DNA from: Novosphingobium beihaiense
GTDB lineage: Bacteria; Pseudomonadota; Alphaproteobacteria; Sphingomonadales; Sphingomonadaceae
Direction of reading: 5' to 3'
Length of the DNA stretch: 64,000 bases
Assembly (NCBI RefSeq): GCF_022832375.1
Contig: NZ_JALHLG010000029.1
Span: forward strand, 1-64,000
The notes beneath the pieces are model-generated. The model searched no databases. It saw only the letters and a list, made by a program, of their open reading frames with translations, and was not told the DNA's origin. Positions 15,001 to 20,233 of the stretch are shown here, piece by piece. How positions within the stretch are numbered: the first letter of the stretch is position 1; each line of letters starts with the position of its first letter. A program made the translations under genes and the position numbers.

Positions 15001-16780
15001 CAGCGTCGTAAGCCAGTCGGGCCTTCTGCGTATTAAGGTCGGTGACAATGCGGCCGATGCGGACGGAAACGACGGGTCTGACCGTCTGTCTTCCATCGAA
15101 CGGCTCGCCTTCAAGGGCGGGGAGACCGTCAACATCGCATCGCCCATCGTGCTCGATTTTGACGGGCAGGGTGTCACCACGGTCTCGGCGGCAGACAGCA
15201 AGGCTCGCTACGATCTTGATGGAGATGGTCTGGCCGACGACACGAGCTGGATCGGCAATACCGAGGGCTTCCTGTTCCTGGACCGGGACGGGAACGGCAC
15301 GGTCAGCAATGCCGGTGAATTCAGCTTCGTCGACGATGTCGAAGGCGCGGCGTCCGACCTCGCCGGTCTTGCCGCCTACGACAGCAACGGCGACGGGGTC
15401 TTGTCTTCGGCGGACGCACGTTTCAGCGATTTCCGGGTCTGGCTCGATGCCGATGGCGACGGTGCCGCAGATGAAGGTGAGGTCTACACGCTGGATGAGG
15501 CCTATGTCTCCTCGATCAATCTCACCGGCACGGCCTATGACGGGACCACCCAGTTCGGTGACGTGGCGATCCTCAATACCGGCAGCTACACCCGTACTGA
15601 CGGCAGTACGCTGGGCTTTATCGATGCTGCGCTTACCTATTTTGCAGCAGATACCAATCTGCCGGACTTCGCACCGTCATCGTTCGAGGTTGCGGGACAG
15701 AAGAGCAAGCATTATTACCTGAACGTATCAGGCGGCACGGTTTCGCTAATGCGCAAGGGCCATCGGACCTGGGTGACTACGCTCGAAACCAACACCGTTG
15801 TCAATTTCAGGAACGAGAGTTGGGGGATGCTTTCTCCCATCGTGCTCGATCTGGACGGGGATGGTGTCGAACTCAAGAACCGCAGGAAAGCAAGCGCCTA
15901 CTACGACATGAATGGCGATGGTGTGCGGGATGACACCGGATGGATCGCACGCGAGGATGGCTTCCTGGTCATCGATCGTAATAATGATGGGATGATTACC
16001 GAAACATCCGAACTCAGCCTTGCTGCTGAAGAAGGAGCGACAAGCGACCTTGCGGGACTTGCCCACCTAGACAGCAATGCTGACGGGATCGTTGATGCAA
16101 CCGATGCGCGCTTTGGCGAACTTAAGGTTTGGATCGATGCCAATGGCAACGGTATGAGCGAGGTGGGAGAACTTCACATGCTGACGGAGCTTGGCATTGC
16201 TGCCTTCAACATCAAGGATGCCACGGCTACGCCGGATGCGGCGTTGAAAGTGGGGAGTAATGCGCTTCTTGCTACATCCAGCTTTACGCGCACCGATGAC
16301 ACCACCGGTGTTTTCGGCGAGTCCTTACTGGCCTACAAGCCGGGGCGGGCTTCGTCTGCTCCGGCAGTGGTAGGCTCTGGTTTTAGATATCCTGGAGCTT
16401 TGTTCGCTGGGGTGCTCAATAATGACATCATAAATGCAATTGATGTGCTGCGCAGCAATGGGAGGCCAGAAGTAGTATCCATTTCGGAGTGGCTGTCGGA
16501 CAGTATGCCGTTTGACACTGTTGCTGATCAGCTATCGGCTCAGTCCCAAGAAGAAGCAGCTTCTCTTACAGCAGCGTCGTCAGCGGGTGGCGATGAAACC
16601 GTCGTGCGTATGCCCAGCTATAATGTGGCGCCATTGATAGATGTTGTCGAGAGCGGTGTTGATAGCGCCAGCCGTCTTGCACTTTTGAGGCAGGATATGG
16701 CCGCTTTCAGCGCTGATGCCGGTTTTGATGCCATGGAATGGAAGGGGGCGTTTCCTGAGCGTGGCTTCGTATTTATGTGA
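2..16780 (+). CDS. Giant RTX / cadherin-like repeat protein, 5' end outside the window
   Basis: The reading frame is open from base 2, so the true start lies upstream; 5,592 codons are visible. Order of domains: RTX nonapeptides (GGxGxDxLx) mixed with DG-rich 'FADGTxW' linkers to about 3560; about seven cadherin-like modules ('VNDAPVAxDD ... LLANDxDxDGD ... FTPDANFNG') to about 6030; a second RTX block to about 7290; about eleven more cadherin-like or degenerate modules to about 12110; eight Ig/cadherin-like modules of 97 residues; one more cadherin-like module; a short RTX block; two calcium-loop-rich tail modules; and a free C-terminus. RTX repeats bind calcium, and proteins like this are normally exported by type I secretion using the C-terminus, acting as adhesins or biofilm proteins. 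No ABC/HlyD/TolC export genes are visible. The last 450 bases are AT-richer than the rest. The family call is firm; the adhesin role is inferred. Confidence 0.9.
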   Translation, partial: NGNTTGDVLAFGDGIAPEDIVLIASGDDLIVRLKGGPDQITIRNHINYSNWRIEQFSFLDGTVWSLPEITARTLTLQYGPVLVGTQLDDTLAGGALAETISGGIGNDTLSGNGNDDRLAGEEGDDSLDGGAGNDYLTGATGDDILRGGTGDDSLVGGLGSDTYVFAAGDGRDTVADQGSSSADILRIEGYALSRMRFSARGDDLVIRFSESEDKVVVTGGLGAGAYNQIESFVIMESGVTLGLEDVRQMLVEDIATTGAWLPGTPGDDVLAGTGSDDYLAGGDGADSLAGGDGDDQFAGVSGDGYVDTLTGGAGRDSYYFIPVSLGSEVIVADVVTDFTPGDDGDIVRLATGSPNPFEGGGLRLVQSGPDTVLIARAANGAEQIVLRLAGVTSTDLTAANFSGLPIEADNSLSISDDDAGHLLEAGPLNDRVYGNGGDDTIFGYAGNDMLAGGAGEDVIDGGFGDDLLSGQDGNDTLIGGEGSDVLSGGTGDDTLTGYGDGSSALDSDVFEGGEGDDSLQGGTGDDVYRFSRGDGRDAVTDLAGADSLIFTADVTPENIVVVQVGNDIELRIDDDGGRIRLTGAANGGTTTIEAITFSDGSAWSWQDVLDRSMIAGAGDDVLRLAAGAGTLSGLGGNDSLTGSDSNDTLVGGTGNDSLMGGLGDDTYLFALGDGQDLIDDADGVNTLRFSADVAPSQVRLARSSANFVLEIIGTSDRIDLGSPAAPGMGVSQVVFDADGSVWSEATLIAMARAASDGGDVIRGDALDNVLAGGAGDDLIQGGDGADSLDGGLGSDRLEGGKGNDTYAFQRDGGHDRIADSAGSDTLQLADGITPDGVTVLQSRNGADFTLVVDATGARVTIEDALGTGRIETIAFADGTVWTTDDLIARAPTIGDDVLTGDAGDNLLIGGLGNDTLSGGGGNDTYRFARGDGSDVIRDGASSTADVLEITGYAVGEISFHRLGSDSNDVAIRFAGTDDRIVIANALAGGSAGIETIVLDDGTTYAIADVRLAVLADLATSGNDTVIGTSGDDTLSGGPGNDLIAGGAGNDTYLYARGDGDDRIDAFGSGANVLSLSGYVQADILSAVRGGPDSNDLIVTFADYGDRLVLVDALANGNGSGGNSLTVQFADGSTWNRDAMRARALSDIDGGGNDNAYGFDGDDSFAARAGNDLLAGAGGSDVYAFGLGSGHDTVSDAGTSGTDTIRIADFASTDASVERLYRGSDAVVIRFTGNDADSLTVIDAVAADAKGIESIEFADGVTWTKDILRNLLDNRAPVAADDGFFSVTTGEELVIAAADILNNDFDADGDSLRIVAVDGGANGVATIDADGNVHYTAIGGYYGPASISYTLADGRNGFDSGNIDLRVRPVATALPDDDFSVAEDESLVIRVERLLSNDLDGDRMVVGQVYGATHGSVSLSSDGNISFTPDANYNGTAEFTYVANTPEGGRAEAKVTIAVTAVNDAPVAHNDSAPAIAEGSAFTLDPRVLTANDSDIDGDVLTVTSVQSNANVTATIGEDGLIHVAPADYYWGSAYFDYVVSDPSGTTSTGRVTFDVTPVNDPPELHDDRFDTTEAGDPILEDNPIVIGADRLLANDIEHDGDVMTVVAVANAHGGSAKLLDNDTVLFTPNADFNGDAWFDYQVGDGHGGLAWARATIAYQAVNDRPVARDDSYARPGLEFLHGLEDTPIEIPIIELTKNDYDPEGYAVAFESAGSAVHGSIEITDHGTIIFTPDANYWGEATFSYLVSDNEGLVDAATVTLAFDNVGDGPPVANADVIYVNEDIPTVIPISALLANDTDIDLDTIEFVGYRIPNNLDALTYGADAAKALNGTLEYDADGNILFTPNRDATVSSGLVYRVTDNADGTADGYLDIVILPSNDDPTVNDDFGFVTPLDAPLVLRVSDLLENDYDIEQADGNGDGIVDGPLDDPNRPRPTFVGIEGVYLADQLELGQRVPVGDVEVATWNGEQFVVVRFPEGFTGQVAVEYRIADAEGATDTGFAMATVSDFYDGVLQGTQATDYLAGTPGADLIRGLASADFILGGAGNDTIEAGDGDDRIDAGAGDDLIDGGDGADGITGGAGYDTVTYANSDVGVRADLESRVGQGGWAQGDVFLGVEALIGTQFADQLYGDAADNRLEGLGGNDILDGRDGNDTLIGGDGDDTLTGGAGADVIDGGEGIDTADYSFGSTGVSISLAGGTASGGDAEGDVLTGIENLTGTDVADMLEGDDGANVLSGGRGDDLLVGGGGNDTLIGGRGADQMVGGEGEDIADYTLSAEGVTIDMANGAAGSGDAEGDTFSSIEIVQGSYHDDAIYGTDGENRIRGGRGADVIDGRGGFDTADYSKADEGVSVDLSTGMGTAGEAAGDTLISIEKLVGSLWDDTFSGGSGNDTFEGLRGDDTLAGGFGSDTYLFGFDGGNDTIAEQGDATDIDRLVLDAAVAPKDVSILREGGDLLIEFERQDGFLIDTVRVTDHFLGVETGIEEIAFADGTVWDRDRIDQLQRLGRFNAADDIVRFAVEDEPVVIDPADLIVNDAEAGTLDLQFVGADRPTHGTVQVRDDGMIEFLGDQDFNGDGYFYYTVRDEFGRESSARVEVNISPVNDAPTAVDDPLVYGVEDEILHIRIENLLANDFDVDGLDEGLHIVSFAPLLNDAGQEIDRYKNSDHAFAGTNVTGSIGGSYIDLMFRPDYFGAAGFLYTLADASGATSTAKVEIYVTPVNDAPRAHDTRHSVRLETTATLTVADLLANSYDIEGDAITFVGLHPGADENAAINGAVTFDPDTGEIVFTPASLGEAGIEYDVIDERGAAATLTYRFKVRPLNDPPKANNDYGLRTLEDQLLVIDPASLLANDTDPNGDVLTLESISRFADNGKVLLRDDGMIEFRPRSDFNGSAGFDYTITDGRGGTSSAHVSITILPRNDSPILRNDLVAGFEDGPLFVIPAEAFGNDIEPDGDVIFFKRASVLGVVDHRYLSADFTAEARLADGSALPGSISFDPDTMTFSGSLPGGVESVNADIWITDPANGRVFNSRQELSAGTLGVSLRGDVLEGYQIRSGFAVDFEFGANDLDASTTITATLEDGSELPSWLVFDIQTLSFTGTPPEGTTDPVAATLTFSRVSQITGETLTWADAISLDPAALTDGIVYDSNLALFDLKNGTVSASLIGGRPLPDWFDFDGASRTISLSGFEPDADAQLARLQVVFTPAARDLANGVYASSDKGFTLEFLLDPQGDLAAQVDAVNRALAGDPYFADQGLFALDLGEAGAITATRESGAPLDSWLTFDAATLSFEGTPPPSWIGAVPVRMDIAAGGSLPAMSVITEAVVDDTFSLSSTGLGVATGDERIDLTGTRDFNGTLVISYDATDEKGGVSDKPALIFYDIKPQRERPDTGADLLATHENESLRFAVTDLLGNDFDRDGDPLRITALGAPANGTLALELGQLAIDPPAELAAVEGAVWTATLADGSDLPSWLVIDADTGAISGEIPLDFTGALDITVTRTANGEAASASVRRELDGNAGAFVLYTPDDAFAGDDGFTYTVTDDREGSSAGVVTVRVASLFDPPVAVEDHLSATEDTPLAIDPQVLLANDYDVDGDPIRFLDVANPQHGTLSFDGTQIVFTPDHNFSGEASFEYVVTDDNQGPSTGLVKINVVSTNRGPVAGADTFAAVEDTPFEFTTADLLANDSDPDGDAISFQSLSRSAEGGRIVELPGGRWQFVPDENVNGPVSFRYTIGDGRKSATGTVTFDIAAVNDAPVANPDGAGTANDPEGVFRTLHDTPLTVDFSALLANDRDVEGDDFSIVEIFDGDQGTVEMVGSTAVFTPDADYVGDAGFHYRVTDSHGDSSVGYATLLVLPDEPLPIPVSDLGLEMLEDTWLDIDPALLLANDVVPEGSTVTFLGLEGAVLQEDGTYRVTPAPDFYGQLELRYSIQDEQGIPLSALVTVNVLPVADAPIAGDDALATAEDTPLTIFASQLLDNDSDADHQAFFISRILDTAGVTVTDLGFGQLQITPDADFAGEASFVYEIEDSTGLTGTARVTVDVAAVNDAPVIAAIPVLQGTEDQPFSATLPAGFASDVDGDALVVEVRAPGGGALLEWLTFDRETRTLFGTPPQDFNGTVTLEVAAFDGQAETVRDLLVSIAPVNDAPALGVPLADLDASEDTPFAFALAAGAFGDVDGDALSFAVTLEDGSPLPGWLSFGNGTLSGTPPQDFNGALALTMTASDGEYTVSDSFVLTVSAVNDAPVLTGGLADVSVAEDTAIDFTLPAGSFSDVDGDALALSARLANGDPLPGWLTFAEGRFTGTPPQDYNGVIGITVSASDGVQSASDSFILTVTPVNDAPALTGSLANIHVAEDGTVDFALPDGTFTDVDGDPLALSAAQSDGSALPGWLSFDGTRFTGTPPANFNGSLGITVTAGDGELATQGSFTLTIDPVNDAPVLVTPLADLDSAEDTAMAFSLALESFADVDGDPLAFSARLADGSALPDWLTLSDGILSGTPPQDFNGALDIEILASDGLLAAGDVFRLTIDPVNDAPVLTKVIGDMLVAEDHAFALPLPLDAFADVDGDLLAFSVTQSDGTPLPGWMHYADGQLTGTPPQDFNGALGLAITASDGALSVTANFVFTVLAVNDAPVIAHLLPDISSAEDAAIDLVLDAGAFSDVDGDTLTLTARRADGSALPAWLAFDGNRFTGTPPQNFNGYVDITVYASDGLLSVNDTFRLTVSSVNDAPVLTLALADQDVLGGYPIDIAVPAGTFTDVDGDALTLSATLADGSALPGWLSFDGTRFTGTTANTFGGEFDITVTASDGEFAAADDFHLTITPSNVAPVAQDDGLFVTTSNRAITIDPQALLDNDTDVNGDVLSVVSFDSPVGGEVAFDESGYLVFTPDAAFTGTASFRYTITDGELTSSATVLIRVDPSDQFDAYRQGGSGTDVLIGNLLGTNKIFGGAGNDILTGGLRADELAGGDGNDFLLGLSGDDQFWGGQGDDILMGGGGTDTAHFFGYRSTYSVVSQSGLLRIKVGDNAADADGNDGSDRLSSIERLAFKGGETVNIASPIVLDFDGQGVTTVSAADSKARYDLDGDGLADDTSWIGNTEGFLFLDRDGNGTVSNAGEFSFVDDVEGAASDLAGLAAYDSNGDGVLSSADARFSDFRVWLDADGDGAADEGEVYTLDEAYVSSINLTGTAYDGTTQFGDVAILNTGSYTRTDGSTLGFIDAALTYFAADTNLPDFAPSSFEVAGQKSKHYYLNVSGGTVSLMRKGHRTWVTTLETNTVVNFRNESWGMLSPIVLDLDGDGVELKNRRKASAYYDMNGDGVRDDTGWIAREDGFLVIDRNNDGMITETSELSLAAEEGATSDLAGLAHLDSNADGIVDATDARFGELKVWIDANGNGMSEVGELHMLTELGIAAFNIKDATATPDAALKVGSNALLATSSFTRTDDTTGVFGESLLAYKPGRASSAPAVVGSGFRYPGALFAGVLNNDIINAIDVLRSNGRPEVVSISEWLSDSMPFDTVADQLSAQSQEEAASLTAASSAGGDETVVRMPSYNVAPLIDVVESGVDSASRLALLRQDMAAFSADAGFDAMEWKGAFPERGFVFM
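262..3560 (+). repeat. RTX calcium-binding repeat block 1 (interrupted)
   Basis: Several clusters of GGxGNDxL-type nonapeptides (about 262-510, 790-890, 1280-1570, 1860-2010, 2270-2430, 2680-2790, 3060-3170, 3440-3560) alternate with 'GDGxDxIxD ... FADGTxW' segments. Such segments resemble the haemolysin-type calcium-binding-related domain. Together they form the visible N-terminal part of the giant protein. Confidence 0.85.
6031..7290 (+). repeat. RTX calcium-binding repeat block 2
   Basis: A second run of RTX nonapeptides sits between cadherin-like modules. The runs are separated by repeated segments of the form 'DTADYS ... GVSVDLSTG ... AGGDTLxxIExLxGSxxDD', which occur four times at about 6240, 6540, 6810 and 7020. 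Confidence 0.85.
12113..14450 (+). repeat. Eight tandem Ig/cadherin-like modules with an exact 291-base period
   Basis: The module-opening codons for 'VNDAP' fall at 12113, 12407, 12698, 12989, 13280, 13571, 13862 and 14153. The first spacing is 294 bases and the next six are exactly 291. Each 97-residue module reads 'AEDTAxxFxLPAGxFxDVDGDxLxxSAxxxDGSxLPxWLxFDGxxFxGTPPQDFNG ... ITASDG', typical of dystroglycan-type cadherin-like or putative Ig (He_PIG-like) domains. The constant length and similar sequence point to recent tandem duplication. Confidence 0.9.
14755..14990 (+). repeat. RTX calcium-binding repeat block 3 (C-terminal)
   Basis: A short run of GGAGNDxL-type nonapeptides comes after the last cadherin-like module and before the tail modules. 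A near-C-terminal RTX block is the usual arrangement in type I secretion substrates. Confidence 0.8.
15140..16330 (+). repeat. Two tandem EF-hand-like tail modules, 693 bases apart
   Basis: Two copies begin 'SPIVLDxDGxGV' at 15140 and 15833. Each continues with 'YDxxGDGxxDDTxWI', 'GFLxxDRxxxGxx', 'ATSDLAGLAxxDSNxDG', 'DARFxxxxVWxDAxGxG' and an 'EVxxLxE' end. The DxDxDG-type loops suggest additional calcium binding. The copies have diverged well beyond the 97-residue modules upstream. Confidence 0.75.
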
Positions 16781-16923
16781 TGTTGTCGATGGCGGTGCCT
16801 TTGCGTTGCAGCCGCCATTTCGATGTTGAAGCGGATATTACACTTTTTTCAAGAGGACTCTGATGAGGTCGTGTGTGAGGGTGGACGGAAATATTCATTG
16901 TTGTAAATAATATGATGCCAAAA

Positions 16924-16946
16924 TTCAAATCCCACCCTCTCCGCCA
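16924..16946 (+). other. Isolated 3' end of a tRNA-Ser-like gene, candidate att site
   Basis: The 23 bases read TTCAAATCCCACC directly followed by CTCTCCGCCA. This matches a tRNA T-loop, the 3' acceptor strand (CCTCTCC, as in bacterial serine tRNAs starting GGAGAGG) and an encoded CCA. About 90 bases upstream there is no D-arm, anticodon arm or GGAGAGG, so this is not a whole tRNA. Such 3' fragments are produced when an element integrates into a tRNA 3' end. With this orientation the element would lie to the left, toward the RTX gene. No integrase is in view. Confidence 0.6.
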
Positions 16947-17051
16947 GACACTCGTTCCCAACCGTTCCCAGAAGTCCGCCGGGGGCGCGGTCGTTCTCGA
17001 CCTCTTGTTTCGCGGCGTGTGGTTGGATGGCCGCTGCCGAGCTGCGAGAGT

Positions 17052-17068
17052 AGCGCCCCTGGGGCGCT
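17052..17068. terminator. Short GC palindrome downstream of the AraC gene
   Basis: AGCGCCCC, one base, then GGGGCGCT: an 8-base perfect inverted repeat with almost no loop, just past the AraC stop codon. There is no T-run on either strand, so it may be only a palindrome rather than a working terminator. Confidence 0.25.
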
Positions 17069-17081
17069 TCACGTCCTGCTT

Positions 17082-17990
17082 TCAATCTTCGTCGAGCCGG
17101 ACCCAGCGGGAGGGCGCATGTCCGGTCACGCGTTTGAACGCGGAGGCGAACTTTCCCGGATTCGCATAGCCTACATGGGTTGCCACCTGTGTTACCGGCA
17201 TGCCGGTGCGCAGCAAGGCCTGGGCCCGGATCATGCGCCGCTGCGTTAGCCAGGCATAAGGCGGCAGGCCCGTCCGCGCGCGCAGGGCGCGGGTGAAGCC
17301 GCTGCTGTCGAGACCGGCGGCCTTTGCCATCCGCGCCACCGATATGTCGCCGCCCAGGCTTTCCTCGACATAGTCCAGCACGCGGTTGTAGCGCCCGTCC
17401 GGGAGCGGATGATGCTGGCGCTCGCGGCGCGGTGCGCCTGCTTTCAGTTCCATCAGACGGCGCAGGATCAGGGCCCGGCCTGCGTCGAAAAAGGCGGTCG
17501 ATGCGCCATGGATGGCCGCTTCGTGATGTAGCGCGGTCACCACCGATACCAGCAGGGCGTCGTCCTGAAAGCGGCCGGCCAGCGCGCTGACATGGTCCGG
17601 ATCGAGGTCCGGTTCCGTTCCGTCGCTCCCCGGCAGCAGCGCCAGACCGATCATCGAAGTCCTCTCCGCCTTCGCGAAGCCCCGGCTGTGCGGCGGGCTG
17701 ATCGCCAGCGTGCCCTGCCGCCACAGGCCTTCGAGCCTTGCGCCCCCGCCTTGCTGGAGGATCCTGGCCGCGCGCCCGGTGGCGAGAGCGATCCTCAGGA
17801 AGGGGCCATTGTCGATCTCCCCTTCGAAGGGGGGATAGTTGGCCGATACGAGCATGGACGTGCCGCGATCGTCGGCATGGACCTGCCCGTGGCCCGTCAG
17901 GTGCTGTTCGATCCGTGCGCGGTCGCAGGCCGCGCGCTGATTAAATCCCGGATCGGAGAAGTCCGTCCCGGATTGGAGTGGCTTGATCAT
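17082..17990 (-). CDS. AraC-family transcriptional regulator
   Basis: 302 residues. The last ~100 residues are a double helix-turn-helix of the AraC/XylS type. The first helix pair runs 'GGDISVARMAKAAGLDSSGF' and the second 'MPVTQVATHVGYANPGKFA', followed by 'FKRVTGHAPSRWVR', the usual AraC ending. The N-terminal ~190 residues would be the sensing domain and show no family I can name. It is divergent from a TonB-dependent receptor, with 53 bases between the start codons that contain a Fur-box-like sequence. AraC regulators in this position (PchR/AlcR type) usually activate the neighbouring receptor in response to ferric siderophore. That role is inferred here. Confidence 0.85.
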   Translation of the reverse strand: MIKPLQSGTDFSDPGFNQRAACDRARIEQHLTGHGQVHADDRGTSMLVSANYPPFEGEIDNGPFLRIALATGRAARILQQGGGARLEGLWRQGTLAISPPHSRGFAKAERTSMIGLALLPGSDGTEPDLDPDHVSALAGRFQDDALLVSVVTALHHEAAIHGASTAFFDAGRALILRRLMELKAGAPRRERQHHPLPDGRYNRVLDYVEESLGGDISVARMAKAAGLDSSGFTRALRARTGLPPYAWLTQRRMIRAQALLRTGMPVTQVATHVGYANPGKFASAFKRVTGHAPSRWVRLDED

Positions 17991-18007
17991 GATATGATGT
18001 TACATAC

Positions 18008-18028
18008 ATTGATAATCGTTCTCAATAA
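18008..18028. promoter_or_regulatory. Fur-box-like operator between AraC and TonB receptor genes
   Basis: TGATAAT C GTTCTCA (18010-18024) fits the 7-1-7 Fur inverted repeat (TGATAAT-N-ATTATCA) with two mismatches in the right half. It lies between the divergent AraC and receptor starts and could control both. By-eye match only. Confidence 0.6.
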
Positions 18029-18043
18029 AACAATGGGGCCTCA

Positions 18044-20233
18044 ATGCGTTTTTCCTGCCGGTATCCTCTGTCCCTTGCGGTTTCGTGGCTCGCGCTCATG
18101 CAGCCGGCCTTCGCGGAAGGCCGGGACGACACCGAAGAGCCGCGGGAAAGCGCGAGCGATATCATCGTCACCGGCACGCGGCGCGCCACGCGGCTTCAGG
18201 ATACCGACGTTTCGGTGACGGTCATCGGCCGGGAAATGCTCGATCAGGCGCGCATTCGCGACGTGCGCCAGCTCGATGCCGTCGTGCCCAACGTTCAGTT
18301 CAACGAGAGCGGGCAACTGGGCAGCACGTTCATCTCGATCCGCGGCATCGAATCCAACCCTTTCATCGTCAATCGCGCCGCCGTCTATATTGACGGCATT
18401 CCGTTCCGCGAACTGTCGAACGCCGTGCTCAACCAGGTCGAATCGGTCGAAGTGCTGCGCGGGCCGCAGGCGACGCTTTACGGTGCGAACAGCGAATCCG
18501 GCCTCATCGTCATCCAGACGCGGGCCCCGGCGGATCATCCCGTGATGGAGACGCGCCTTACCGGCACGCTCTTCGGCGGCGGGGCGAACGGCACGGCGGA
18601 CGGTTTCGTCGGCGGGCCGTTGGGAAGCACCCTGTCCGGCTCGATCGCCTTCAAGCTCTCGCAGGGGGACAGTTTCCTGCGCAATATCCAGCCCGGCCGG
18701 CCGGAGGGAAGGATCGGCGAGACCTTCCTGCAAGGGCGCCTCAAATGGACCCCGGCGGACCGGCTGACCGTCAATGCCACGGCCTATATTCTCGACACCC
18801 GCGCGCCGGGCGTGTTCGATCAGGAATACCTGCCGTTGGACACCTGCCTCTACAACCGGACTTATGCCGATCTCTACAACGGCGGGCGCAGGACCGGGCG
18901 CTTTTCATATATCAACGATGCGCCCAAGCGCACGAACGAGCGCGAGACGGTGCTGGGGGTGAGCGCGCGCTACGAGCCGGGCTACGGCGCGCTGGACATG
19001 GCCATGTCCTACCGCCGCCTGAAGACGGATTCGAAAGGGCTGGATTTCGATTTCACGGCTCTGCCGACCGCTGCGGGGCAGGACTACAAGGACAAGGATT
19101 TCTGGAATTTCGAGCTGCGCTTTGCGTCCCCGGCAAGCGAGCCTTTCAACTATATCCTCGGCGTGACGCATTACCGGCAGGAAGACGAGCGCTTCCAGAC
19201 GACTTTCGTGGGGCCGGGCACGCTGGATTCCTACGCCCCGTCGCCGCGCCAGTATGCCCGCGCGCGCGACTGGGGGGCTTTCGCATCGGCAAGCTGGTCG
19301 CCGGTGCCCGTGCCCGATCTCACGATCAGCGCAGGGCTGCGCTACGATCATGCCCATCGCGCGGCGCAGCAGAATGCCGGGCAGATCGATCTGGGCGGGG
19401 GCACCCTGTTCGTCTATCGCGATGCGGCGCTCTCGGGCGATTTCGATGCGCTGCTTCCGCGTTTCTCGATACGCTACAAGACCTCCCCGCAGCTCAGCTT
19501 CTATGCCAATGCCGCCAAGGGCTACATCCCCGGCGGTTTCAATCTGACGGCGGCGCAGGCCGGGCTTTCCGACGATGTGCTGCGCTACAGGTCGGAGACG
19601 ATGTGGAGCCGGGAAGCCGGTTTCAAATGGCAATCCGCCGACGGCAGGCTGAGACTGGCGGGGGCGGCTTTCTATATCCGCTCGAACAACTGGCAGGAAA
19701 TCCAGGTCGCCACCGACGAAACCGGCCGGATCATCTCGTCCGACTATATCGGCTCCAGCGCCTCTATCGACAGCAAGGGGTTCGAACTGGAAGCTTCGGC
19801 CGAACCTGTGAAGGGGCTGACGCTGACGGCCAATTTCGGCCTGTCCGATGCCCGTTACCGCGATCTTCAGGTCGATGCCGCCACCAATGCGCGCGGCAAG
19901 CGGGTCAAGCTGGTCCCGGCCTACGACGGCTATCTGGCGGCGCGCTATCAGACGGCCGACGGATTTTACGGACGCGCCGAAGTCTCTTTCACCGGCAGGG
20001 AATCGCTCGAAAGTCTGGGCCGGGCCATGCAGCCCGCGACGCAGACTGTCGGGCTGCAGGCCGGCTACGAGGCCGATCGCTGGAGCCTGCGTTTCTTCGT
20101 CGAGAACCTCACCAATGTCCGCCGCGGCACCGGCCTGGCCTTCCGGAACCTGGGCTTTGGCGACGACGGCAACTGGTACTCGCCGATCGGCCGCTCCCGT
20201 CAGGGCGGCGTCGAACTGGAATGGAGACTATGA
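18044..20233 (+). CDS. TonB-dependent outer-membrane receptor (iron type)
   Basis: 729 residues with an N-terminal signal peptide ('LAVSWLALMQPAFA') and a TonB-box-like segment 'DIIVTGTR' near residue 40. A plug domain follows ('VRQLDAVVPNVQF ... ISIRGIESNP ... VEVLRGPQATLYGANSESGLI'), then a 22-strand-type barrel ending in '...GVELEWRL', with a C-terminal aromatic/hydrophobic pattern. It probably imports a ferric siderophore or another iron complex across the outer membrane; the substrate cannot be read from the sequence. It is divergent from an AraC regulator behind a Fur-like box. Its stop codon overlaps the start of the methyltransferase gene (ATGA), so the two are translationally coupled. 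Confidence 0.88.
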   Translation: MRFSCRYPLSLAVSWLALMQPAFAEGRDDTEEPRESASDIIVTGTRRATRLQDTDVSVTVIGREMLDQARIRDVRQLDAVVPNVQFNESGQLGSTFISIRGIESNPFIVNRAAVYIDGIPFRELSNAVLNQVESVEVLRGPQATLYGANSESGLIVIQTRAPADHPVMETRLTGTLFGGGANGTADGFVGGPLGSTLSGSIAFKLSQGDSFLRNIQPGRPEGRIGETFLQGRLKWTPADRLTVNATAYILDTRAPGVFDQEYLPLDTCLYNRTYADLYNGGRRTGRFSYINDAPKRTNERETVLGVSARYEPGYGALDMAMSYRRLKTDSKGLDFDFTALPTAAGQDYKDKDFWNFELRFASPASEPFNYILGVTHYRQEDERFQTTFVGPGTLDSYAPSPRQYARARDWGAFASASWSPVPVPDLTISAGLRYDHAHRAAQQNAGQIDLGGGTLFVYRDAALSGDFDALLPRFSIRYKTSPQLSFYANAAKGYIPGGFNLTAAQAGLSDDVLRYRSETMWSREAGFKWQSADGRLRLAGAAFYIRSNNWQEIQVATDETGRIISSDYIGSSASIDSKGFELEASAEPVKGLTLTANFGLSDARYRDLQVDAATNARGKRVKLVPAYDGYLAARYQTADGFYGRAEVSFTGRESLESLGRAMQPATQTVGLQAGYEADRWSLRFFVENLTNVRRGTGLAFRNLGFGDDGNWYSPIGRSRQGGVELEWRL

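Larger units (their letters stand above)
16781..17081. other. Intergenic region between the RTX gene and the AraC gene
   Basis: No convincing gene. The first 140 bases (to about 16923) are AT-rich for this genome. They are followed by a tRNA 3'-end fragment (16924-16946), then two copies of CGTTCCCA spaced ten bases apart (16953 and 16963), then ordinary GC-rich sequence and a short perfect palindrome near 17052. An overlapping minus-strand open frame here is a shadow of the AraC gene. Confidence 0.6.

Noticed and set aside
16855..16946. Complete tRNA-Ser gene
   Set aside because: Only the T-arm and acceptor 3' strand are present; the expected 5' acceptor strand, D-arm and anticodon arm are absent.
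16849..17724. 291-codon minus-strand frame across the intergenic region and AraC gene
   Set aside because: It overlaps most of the AraC gene in another frame and has no motifs; it crosses the tRNA fragment.
18745..20229. N-terminal extension of the methyltransferase into the receptor gene
   Set aside because: The open frame upstream of 20221 is a shadow of the receptor coding sequence; the coupled ATGA start explains the real gene.
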